Origin: Stratiolaelaps scimitus
Taxonomy: Eukaryota; Arthropoda; Arachnida; Mesostigmata; Laelapidae
DNA: 64,000 nt
Reading direction: 5' to 3'
Assembly: GCA_019614645.1 (NCBI GenBank)
Contig: JABWDB010000030.1
Coordinates: forward strand, 2,914,001-2,978,000
A model generated the notes under the pieces. The model made no database searches. It saw only the letters and a program-made list of their open reading frames with translations, and had not been told where the DNA came from. The number at the start of each line of letters is the position of its first letter. The stretch's first letter is position 1. Made by a program: the position numbers and the translations under genes. Shown here piece after piece: positions 55,550-64,000 of the stretch.

Positions 55550-56512
55550 ATGCGCTTTCAGGGACTGCCACTAGAGTTACATGTGGGGTCAGCGGACCTA
55601 ACGCCCATCAATTCATGCCCATCTTTGGAATCCGTCACTTGCGTGGTCTGTCGTCGCGCGGCTTCGGCTGTTAATTTATGCAGAAATAGCCACATCGTGT
55701 GTCTACTGTGCTCAGTGCGGGCGAGCACCTCTAAAAGTTCGGCATGGTGTCCCGTTTGCGACGATGTTGTTGAGATCCATGAACTCTATATGAATTTTGA
55801 TATAGTGGCTAGCATAAGGTTACGCTGCAGATGTAGCTTCGAAGGAACGCTAGAGGAAATTCGCGAGCACCTTGTCCAACCAGGAGTGCACGATCAGGTG
55901 TTGCCTCTGGCAAGATGTCAAAATGTGCTTGAGACGGACCCGCTTGAGTTCTCCTCCATTGACTCTAGTGGAACTGATTTGCGTGGCGCTACACAAGAAA
56001 CCAAAAAGATTTCCGTGATACAGTCTGGAAGAACCAGCTCACCCTATAATGGAGAGTATGCCAATGGCGAGAAACAGCTGAGCAAATATGCCAAGTTCAC
56101 GTACCCCAGCACAAATTTTTGCTTCGATTTCGCTGGTTTATACAAAGGCTTTCAACGCAGTCCCGATGGCGGTGTCTGCTGTTGTGCCTGTCACAGCATC
56201 GGAGGAGTTCTGTATCAAGTGCGGTTCGCCATAAACTATACCGATGATAGAGAATTCATTTCGATATACATCCGACGAGATAATGACCAACAACCCGAAG
56301 AATCGTTCCCACTGCAAAGAGCGATCATGTTGCGTCTTCTTAATCGAAGGGGACAAGAAATTTCAACACGTTTACTCGTCATGGTCGAAGATGAGAGGCG
56401 AATGATTAACATGTATAGTGCATGGAAGTTTATATGTGTCGACGCCCTATATTGGAATGATTGTATAGTTAATGGTGAAGTCCACGTAGAGGCCACTGTA
56501 AGTGCGCTATAA
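55550..56512 (+). CDS. RING-finger / TRAF-like E3 ubiquitin ligase, intronless
   Basis: 320 residues from the ATG at 55550. The frame is open upstream to 55304 with another ATG at 55388, but a TATA-like site makes the inner start more likely. Residues 31-70 form a RING-HC: C-x2-C, C44, H48, C-x2-C (51, 54) and CPVC (67-70). Residues 93-123 hold further Cys/His (CRC, H107, H114, C123), like a TRAF-type or SIAH-type zinc region. The C-terminal ~140 residues end in a pattern (FPLQRAIMLRLLNRRG then NDCIVNGEVHVEATV) resembling a TRAF-C/MATH fold. Such proteins bind receptors or substrates and transfer ubiquitin, often in innate immune signalling. There is no intron, so it may be a retrocopy or a member of an intronless family. 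The N-terminal domain call is firm; the MATH call is moderate. Confidence 0.8.
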   Translation: MRFQGLPLELHVGSADLTPINSCPSLESVTCVVCRRAASAVNLCRNSHIVCLLCSVRASTSKSSAWCPVCDDVVEIHELYMNFDIVASIRLRCRCSFEGTLEEIREHLVQPGVHDQVLPLARCQNVLETDPLEFSSIDSSGTDLRGATQETKKISVIQSGRTSSPYNGEYANGEKQLSKYAKFTYPSTNFCFDFAGLYKGFQRSPDGGVCCCACHSIGGVLYQVRFAINYTDDREFISIYIRRDNDQQPEESFPLQRAIMLRLLNRRGQEISTRLLVMVEDERRMINMYSAWKFICVDALYWNDCIVNGEVHVEATVSAL

Positions 56513-56767
56513 TTTAGGAGATGAAGCTTTGTTCTTCTGTGGAACAGCGACAACCTCAACCACTCCAATCAAAGCGCTACTGTGGCTACATGACACAGTG
56601 AAGATATAATCATTCCGGTAATCCCCCGCCCCCCAAATACAGAGTGAAACACAGAACAATGACATGTGAATAGGAAATGACGTGTAAGATCCACAACTTT
56701 TCTAATATTCGAATAGCACACTTGGCTATCTCAAAATCAAGTTGGTCTAAGCAACAGATGTTAGAAA

Positions 56768-56773
56768 AATAAA
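56768..56773 (+). promoter_or_regulatory. Polyadenylation signal AATAAA
   Basis: It lies about 255 bp after the stop codon of the RING/TRAF-like gene. Confidence 0.45.
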
Positions 56774-56779
56774 AATGTT

Positions 56780-58270
56780 TGTCGTATATCGAATAAGTTT
56801 GGCTAGCTTTTTTCTAGCTGACGTAAAGAAATCAGTGTTATTATGATACTCCGAATGAACACTGCACGCACATCTGTGAAGTTACTAATACGTACTGTTC
56901 TGAACAGGCGCTCCTGTAAGTGTAGAAACGAAGATATACGGTATCTTACGAGTGTTAAACATTAAGAGTTAACGATCAAGCGCAACGTTGCAAAACTCAA
57001 CAGTCTTATTCCCTCGTAAAAAAAACATAAAATGTCTATTTTATCATCACGGATACACCTCAGGTATTGTTTGTTGAAGCAATATCAAATGGTGTCTCCA
57101 TTTTATTATTCCACTAAGATATCAGAGCATAAGCAAAGAAATGAGATACACCACGAGGTGAAACAGATTCTTGCAGTAAATTACAATGTTCCAGTGCGAC
57201 ACTATCAGGGTACTAACACCTTCTGAGTTTCATATTAGAGGCTTTGATAAGTGACACTTTATATAAACACAAGACGACAAGCGCTGCTATGGCCAAATTC
57301 CGCTTCGATTGTATAATACATTCAATAATAAAACGAAAGAACTGATTGAAATGAGCTTAACTGACTTTCATCGTTAAGCATTAAACAAAAAATATTCAGA
57401 AGATTGCATATAATAAAAGCATTCATCTTCACAAATAGTAGAAAAACACAGTTTATCAAAAACTGTAATGTCTACTGAATGATACATGGTACCGTAATAC
57501 GTTATTTATTCAAGCATAGAGTAATTAGGAATGATTTCTAGGGATCATGGGGAGGGGGTGTATAGGATGAATGATACATTGATTTCAGACCTATTTGCCA
57601 GTAAAATACAAAATAACAGAGCGAGAAAATAACCAGACTAAAATACCTAGTTTGTGGTAACCATATGTTCTAGTTGATTCGAATTTTCGACTCAATTGAT
57701 CTTTTGATTAACCTATTTTTGATAGAATGTTCGTCATGGAGTTCGCTATGCACCCTGATGTACGCGGACATATCTTCTCGCAGCAATTCTCGGAGGAACA
57801 AATACGCACCAAAGGAGTAAACAGTTAAATGTATCTAAAAATTTGATTTATTAATTAACTCCGTGTGTTTCGGTTAGTACAGCTTATGCGAAACATTTAT
57901 AAAAACGTACATTATAACCATAACGTACGTAACAGGCAACTTGTGCATGTTACGCACGTTATGTTGTGTGTAGAAAAGCCGTCATACCCGGAATTAATGA
58001 GTCGACTAGAGCATCTTTCACATCGTTGGCAACGACAATAATACACAGCTGGTTGATGAAAAGCAGTCGAATCGAGTCGTCATGTGTCGATTATCATACA
58101 TCTTCCACTGACCTTCCAAGCACAATTGGTTATCGTCCCATTTGTATAAAACAGAAATCAGGGTCCATGTGACTCAATTGTCGCTCGAATAAACTCTCTA
58201 TAGGACTCTGTTTATTTACTTCTAACCGTCGCCTCAATTGATAACAGTGTTTCATAACCGAAGTAGACGA
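56780..58270. other. Intergenic, AT-rich
   Basis: A tiny frame at 57727-57828 (starts MFVMEFAMHPDV) follows an acceptor-like tttttgatag, but nothing else supports an exon. Otherwise nothing recognised. Confidence 0.4.
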
Positions 58271-58784
58271 GTCGGTTTCTAAATGTGGAGGAGATGTTTC
58301 TCTGAGATGTGGAGGCCCAGGACGCGATTGAGGTAGGCCGGCGTCTCATGCTCGAGCTCGCGTAGTTGACTTACCATGAGGTATCCCTTTATATAAGGTA
58401 GTCCGTAAGACGCACAGGGCACAGCTTTGAGGTCCAAGAGGGCCTTCCCAGGTACGTAAAAGTGACATGCTCCCTCTCTCTCTCTCCCAGCCAAAGTGAA
58501 TTGGTGGCGGCAACCGGCCCCAGCGACGGAAAGACGTCGAGGGCAAGCCCGTCGACGTACTTATTGACAGTTACCAGTGGGCGCTGGTGTTGTTGATGTC
58601 AGCTCGCAGTGAAAAAGACGAGGTCATCGCCGTACAAAAGAAGGTTTAGCAACGGGCGTCGTTTCTTGATCTCGCATGGTAGGTCCCTGATGCCCACTGA
58701 GAACAGAAGTCCCGCCTTGGGCCACCCCTGTGGTTTACCCAAAGGGCTCGAGTTCAGCAACCCCATCATCAAAAACGACTTCGT

Positions 58785-58790
<6 letters not shown>
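58270..58790 (-). mobile_element. Degenerate LINE reverse-transcriptase fragment
   Basis: On the minus strand one can read SPLGKPQGWPKAGLLFSVGI (motif B region, normally G-x-P-Q-G) followed by LLLYGDDLVFFTAS with YGDD at 58634-58623 (motif C), then a stop. A further frame down to 58279 (LRELEHETPAYLNRVLG) fits the RT thumb. Frameshifts and stops make it a dead copy. The type differs from the YMDD element at the left end. Confidence 0.65.

Positions 58791-58816
<26 letters not shown>
58789..58816. repeat. (TA)n microsatellite
   Basis: A TA run of about 28 bp adjoining the RT relic. Confidence 0.95.
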
Positions 58817-58819
<3 letters not shown>

Positions 58820-59155
58820 CGAGAATATTTTGACTTTATAATTAAGAAGTATAATATTTACTTGTACATCATATAAATCCATTGAATTTTTCAATCTGCA
58901 ATACAAGTACTCAGCAGCAGATACAAGATCTTTAAAGGCTTCGTGCGCGCCGTGTTATTTTCGGTTTCAATGTCAATCCTCTCATCGAATTCGTTGAATC
59001 AATTATTTCCTATTTTATTTTAAAATCCGCATGATTTGTTTTATGTAAGCAGTTTCAATTGCGTCGTTTATTGACCTAATCTTTGTGACCTTCACCCAAC
59101 ACAGCACCGAAATTCTAATCTTCGCAGAAATCGTCTCTGCGTTCATTCTAAAAGA

Positions 59156-59825
59156 CTAAGGCCACACTTGACTGCCGCGTACCAATACTGGAACAACATG
59201 TGGTTCAATATATAATATAAGGATCCAATTGTGTAAAAGAGAACATCGTCTAATTTCATGTGTGATTTGTTTGCCGAGGTCTACACTTATTAAAATACCT
59301 ACATCCACAGTATTCGGTTTATTTAATGTCTGTAGAGCATCCGGTATAGACCATATTGAGAGAATGCGACTTTGACCGCATAAGTTCGATCTCTCAAAAA
59401 GTCCGACACTCATTAGTTAATTTATACTTACAATTCAGATCGCACTGTGTAGTTTAGATATTGCCCTTCGGCGTTTTCCAATACGTCTTTGGCTGTCATT
59501 ACTTCCAGGATCTTGAAAGAGCCTTTTTTCATGGTTTCGGCACAGGACAGATCCATACCGTCTTGTAATAACAAATGTACAGGCTGTGTCAGGTGATTTT
59601 CAAAAAAATAGGACTTGCTAGCTAAGCTATACCCAACGCCACCTCTTAACAAGACTGTAGGTAGGCTCTTTGCATTTTCGAGTGCAATTTTCTCGTCTCT
59701 TGGTAGTGTGAAAGCCTTTCACATCAATATCGCTTACTTGCTGTACTGATGTTGGTAGTGGATCAATCAAGAGTGCGGGAACGATGGTATTTAAAGAGAA
59801 CGTCGACAACAATAAAAGAATGACC
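59156..59825 (-). pseudogene. Unidentified reading frame, secreted-protein-like, broken or with ultrashort introns
   Basis: Three minus-strand open segments line up: 59825-59738 (signal-peptide-like VILLLLSTF, ends SVQQ), 59715-59438 (AFTLPRDEKIALENAKSLP through YLNYTVRSE) and 59414-59156 (VGLFERSNLCGQSRILS to a stop). They join in frame if 22 nt (59737-59716) and 23 nt (59437-59415) are removed. Both gaps start with GTAAG and end with AG. Such short introns are unknown for typical arthropods, so indels in a pseudogene are the safer reading. No ATG precedes the first segment and the protein family is not recognised. Confidence 0.4.
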
Positions 59826-59829
59826 CAGG

Positions 59830-60670
59830 AGTAATGTCACGCCAGAGGTACCTCCCCGTCCTTCTTTTTCCGAAGGAGGATGCGCAGAAAAGATTATGCA
59901 GATTCCTCCTCATTAAAAAAAGAAAACGGCGAGGTCATCTTTCGTCTTGGGTCGTCTCGCGGCTTAACCGAAAAACCCTGATTGATCCCGTGAGTTGGCT
60001 AGACTCTGTTCCAACTTGACGAACTATTTATTGCCTTCTCTAACTCTCGTGGGAGTTTCCGTTGTCCGGGTCTCTTCTGTGCTACCCTGTGGACGTTATG
60101 GAGACCCGAAATTGGGAAAGGCACAAGCCGAAATTCGGGCCGGGCTTGTCTGCCTGCGAGGTGGAACCGAGGTGTTGACAAGTCATTACAACTGAGTGCC
60201 ACTCTATGGATATTTCATTGGCTGACTGGTAGCCCACACACACACATGCTTTCAATCCGTCGCCATGAGATAATACGTAATTTTATCACAGTCGGCATTG
60301 TAGCAATCAAGCAGATCTGAGTCGTGAGCGGCTTCAGCCTCAATCGTTATCGCAAATTGTATGCTAGATAGTCAGTCTTTGGCTACGTTTGTGATAATGA
60401 CTGAAAAAGAATATATCAACGAAATATCAAATACTTACCGAATATTTGATATTTACTTAGTATTTACTATTATATAAACGTTAAATATTTACCCAAGTAG
60501 CGCATTTTAGGGACTCTTACGGTGACATCAAATAAATAATACGAGATGCTTGTTCCGCTTGGGTAATCCCTTTTTGAGTAAATACTCCTTATTAATCCAC
60601 ATAAAAATAAAGGCAGGAAAACGATAGCAACATTAAAAGTGTATGTCAAAATAATAGGCGTATCCTTATT
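59830..60670. other. Intergenic; GC-richer island 59.9-60.2 kb
   Basis: A GC-richer segment at 59920-60190 has broken frames on both strands and may be part of a decayed repeat. No motif could be named. Confidence 0.35.
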
Positions 60671-60677
60671 TTCTTAT

Positions 60678-60711
60678 TAAATTTTCCGGGCCGACCCACA
60701 GCCAACATTTA
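60678..60711 (-). repeat. SINE 3' tail fragment, copy E
   Basis: The reverse complement reads aaatgttggctgtgggtcgg followed by cccggaaaat, matching the tail of SINE copy B. Confidence 0.6.
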
Positions 60712-60719
60712 TTTATTGT

Positions 60720-62430
60720 CTTATTATTGACAATACTATTATTGTTTATACAAAATAAGGTCTCTCATAATGCCCTAAATTCATGTACTATGATATTCTC
60801 CACCGGAACAAATTATTTTTTTCTGTCAGTGCGAGCTTTTGTGGTAGGCTGTTTCACAAAATCAGCTCTGCTACAGAGCTTTTGATGTTTCAAAAGGGAT
60901 GTATGCCTGATTTTATCTAACTGCTCTGAATTGTTGTAGTGTTATTTCATTGTTTATGTTGTTGTCATGGTTTGCAATCATAGTTGAGTTGACGTAATTT
61001 TTGTAAGTCATTTTTCATTTGTCGGTCAGTGATTCTGCTGGTGCAAACCTCACGTCACTGACTCGCTAAATATGAAAGCAGAAACGGGCATAGACTGATA
61101 TTTTGTAATTCTATATTCACAAATTGGTTCAACGAACAAATCGGGTTTTATTCGCTATACAGAACTTTGTGTGAGTGGTAACTACTACTTTAGCTTTTTT
61201 CATAGCTGATTGTTCCTCAGCTGTCTTCGTTCCGTCTATGTCATCAGAGGGGCCTGGCAGGTTACCATTGCTGCTGTGTTTCCACCATTGCTTCAAGGAC
61301 TTGGCAGAAAAGGGGAGACACTATTACTACTACCACCACTTGGATACATTGATAACTAGTACAACTTGGTCGTATTGTATTGTATTTTTGTTAGTTCTAC
61401 TCCAATTGCACCAGCGTACTAATCGGTTCAGTCATGATAGCTGCTAGTGGAGATTTTCTGCTGAAAGCAAATTATCTATACATGTGTTATAAACAATAAT
61501 AACATCTAATAAGTATGTTCATCTAGTGATCTTCACGCATGTTATGTGGTAAGCTCCATCTGTGCAGTAGACGATATTCTCCCATTCATCTTCTCTGGTC
61601 TCTGGTCGAGAATCGCCTTTTCTGGTGCGGTAGCTGGCTAACTATACTATTCTATCATTTTGTTTCGTTGTCTCTGCGCCCCCTTCCAATAGCACTTCCT
61701 ATGAGTGTACCAACGGGAGGCAGCGTCATCATCAGGGCAGTGGCACCACACCGCATAGATCTCACACAGCATAGATAGATTCCCACTTCTCTATTCCTCT
61801 TTCCATCGTGGCTCTGAGGCAGACGGTGCGGCCGGCACGACAACGGCTCTCTGGTCTACTGCCAACGACAGCTACCGCCATTGCCATAGCGAGTCAACGC
61901 AGAGCCGAGTTCCTCACTCACTCGTAGATGTTGCTACGACGCATAGTAGTACAGCTAAGCGACACATGGGACAGGACGACCAATCGACAGACAGTGTATT
62001 TGTAATCACTAGCTGACGTTAGCTAGCCGTCAGACATAGAATAACAAATAATAAATGCTTAAATATCGTGTTGTAGTGTCCGGGAGTGAGTGACGGTGGA
62101 GCGTTACGCGAACTGTTTGTTACTCTCTGTCTGACGCTGATATCATACAGTTGTTACTGTGTTCCTCGTTCTGGTTGTGCTTGTTGTCGTTGTTGTTGTT
62201 GTTGTTGTGGCAGTACGATTAGTTCGTGAGCACCGAAGAAAGCAACAGGTGCAGGTGACAGCAGCACCAGCAGCGCCAGCAGCAGCAGCAGCATACATAG
62301 GTGGATCTGTCTGTGTGCTGCAGAGTCTCTGTGTGAGCGTATGCAACTGCGTGGATTGAAAATCATCGCGTTGATGGTTTGTAATTGTGTGATTTTGTTC
62401 TATTGTGAATACGAAGTGTAAAGTCAGGCG
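60720..62430. other. Intergenic with triplet-repeat block
   Basis: A GTT/GTC and CAG block at 62160-62300 gives poly-Val and poly-Ala frames on plus and poly-Thr/poly-Leu frames on minus. It may be a 5' leader of a gene further on, without proof. Confidence 0.4.
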
Positions 62431-62656
62431 TTGATATGTTTGGATATAATAATTGTGAGCGTCTCTGGAGTTCCACAAGATAAGGAAGGGCCCACAAAAC
62501 CATTTGTTGCGCATCCAGCTAAACGCAGAAGATTCATTAAAGGATTTTCTGTCCAAGATTGGAATCTATCTAACAGAGAGAAAGAGAACAGAAGTAAGGC
62601 CGCCTTGACCAAATTTGGCGCGCCAAAAGTGACGAACTACACCACGCTCCCGATGT

Positions 62657-62658
<2 letters not shown>
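62431..62658 (+). CDS. Hypothetical short frame, possible exon
   Basis: Open for 75 codons without an initiating ATG (first codon TTG), ending CCG ATG TAA. The composition is protein-like and basic (KPFVAHPAKRRRFIKGF, SNREKENRSKAALTKFG), unlike the low-complexity frames nearby. It could be a terminal exon of an unseen gene or a transposon remnant. No clear acceptor was found. Confidence 0.25.
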
Positions 62659-62687
<29 letters not shown>

Positions 62688-62689
62688 GT

Positions 62690-64000
62690 TTCCTAGTAGA
62701 TCTATGCTTCGGTGCCCCTTATATACTGTAAACCAGTGTGTTGCTTGATGTCAAGCAGGTACCGGTAAATAACATAGAATTCTGCAAATTATAGCACAGT
62801 GAGAGGGTGTGACGGGATGAATATATTATAAACAGTGTTTAAATTTTGTGAATAATACTTCTAAAAAAATACCACTGCACATGCTCCAATGTGTCTGTAC
62901 CGCCTCGTAAGTGTTCAAGCAATGGCTATGCTTGTGAATCGAACGACCGATGCTCGGGAAGGCAGCACTATAATTACGAATACGAAGTTATACGAATGAA
63001 GGGTGGTCTCAGTTTCAATTTCACCTGCTTGGTTCATATTATTTTCTGTATTCGAGATCATGGAACTTCAACGCCAAATATTAATCTGTTTTAATCTTTG
63101 TACGTTTAAATGCCTGGTAGACAAATTGTTGTACGCCGTGTTGGTAACTTAGACGCAAGGTTGTTATATTGTGTATATTACGTAAGGACTGTAGCAAATA
63201 GAAACTTCGTAATCTGTTTATCTGACTACGTATTTTACGAGTGCGTAAATTTTACAGTTGTTTCTCGTCGTTTGATGTCTTATACTGGTTTCTGTTTTTG
63301 TTCGGAGTCGTAGTGAAAAACCCAGCCCAAGGTGATTTCTCATTTCCCCCCCCCAGCCCTGCACTTTTGGACTGGAGATCTCACTCCTTGTGATTTAAAC
63401 GTTCAAAATAGAGTATTAACTTATATTCCATTCGACTGGTATTGCCCATTCACAATAGAGTCTCTCCTTCTCTCGTAGATCCATTGGCATCGACTTTTAT
63501 ATCATTAAACAAAAAATCTTTGTTAATAATCTACACGTCGTATTCTACCGATTATTTTAAAATCAGATTTTCATGTATTCATTTTACTCAAACTGGTTCC
63601 ATTATACACATTTCACCAATGCCGAGTTAGATACAATACTCTCACGAGGAATTAGATAGTTCTATGACGATGAAGAATAATGGGAAATCAACCACTTGTA
63701 TACAGAATCCTATATATATATATATATATACAGTATCCCTGTGAAGTATTATTAAGTGGGTCCTCAAATATGGGGTTTCGCGTTAAAAATTAATTGCATC
63801 TGGCAAAGTTTGGGTTTGAAAACCCTTAAAATTTATTGAGTTAACATCCGCTTTAACAACTGTTTCGACGGGATGTGGAGTTCTCGACGTTCAGCAGACT
63901 ACGCCTGCTTCAACTGGCGTTAAAAAGACTGTAATCGCCTGCGCGTATCGTTACAGTTGTGTGGCGGAACTATCACAAACCTTGATACATGCTGGTCGCA
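62690..64000. other. Intergenic to the window edge
   Basis: AT-rich with (TA)n at 63711-63730. Frames of 60-67 codons at 62891-63094 and 63110-63313 have no motif. Nothing supported. Confidence 0.5.

Noticed and set aside
62159..62359. Poly-Val frame followed by basic residues, like a membrane anchor
   Set aside because: Triplet-repeat artefact; the initiator would be GTG and no homology is evident.
1..64000. CRISPR array, rRNA, bacterial operon or phage genes
   Set aside because: No spaced direct repeats, no rRNA core sequences, and the gene structure is eukaryotic throughout.

Overview
This is a eukaryotic nuclear window, almost certainly from an arthropod and possibly a chelicerate (mite or tick). 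The evidence is a spliced C2H2 zinc-finger gene with kilobase introns and homopolymer-rich exons, an intronless RING/TRAF-like gene, a cytosolic-type tRNA-Ala, many (TA)n and (GA)n microsatellites, and relics of several animal transposon classes. No bacterial operons, CRISPR arrays or rRNA genes are visible. The species assignment is inference. All gene models were read by eye and no database was searched.

Left end (1-3.1 kb, minus strand): a GC-rich two-ORF non-LTR retrotransposon that looks intact. ORF1 is Gag-like with zinc knuckles. ORF2 starts inside the ORF1 stop codon (ATGA overlap), has an N-terminal C2H2 finger and then a reverse transcriptase with a YMDD centre, and runs open through the window edge. 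A 5'-truncated relic at 51.8-52.8 kb carries what appears to be the C-terminal endonuclease-like part of the same kind of element.

3-26 kb is gene-poor and rich in relics: an APE-type LINE (9-10.5 kb), a mariner fragment (12.5 kb), a LINE tail (14.2 kb) and a Tc1-like relic (16.8-17.8 kb). The Tc1 relic was split by a tRNA-derived SINE that still has a 10-bp target-site duplication. Other fragments of this SINE lie at 4.6, 22.2, 53.3 and 60.7 kb. Real genes here are a two-exon small secreted cysteine-rich protein resembling an antistasin domain (11.1-11.7 kb), two minus-strand exons of a multi-pass membrane protein (19.4-20.6 kb, MARVEL-like), and a tRNA-Ala(UGC) inside a perfect 187-bp inverted repeat (23.4-24.4 kb).

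25.8-47.1 kb is dominated by one plus-strand zinc-finger transcription-factor gene. Nine exons with mutually consistent phases lead to two alternative 3' ends. Long Gln/His/Ala/Gly-rich regions precede seven C2H2 fingers. One ending adds two more fingers; the other adds an Ala/Gly/Gln-rich tail. An optional cassette exon repeats a two-finger module, so fingers and tail could be mixed by splicing.

47-64 kb: a long empty stretch, the endonuclease relic, a SINE copy, the intronless RING/TRAF-like E3 gene (55.5-56.5 kb) with a TATA box and polyA signal, a degenerate RT (58.3-58.8 kb), and a puzzling minus-strand reading frame at 59.2-59.8 kb that is open only if two 22-23 nt GT-AG segments are removed.
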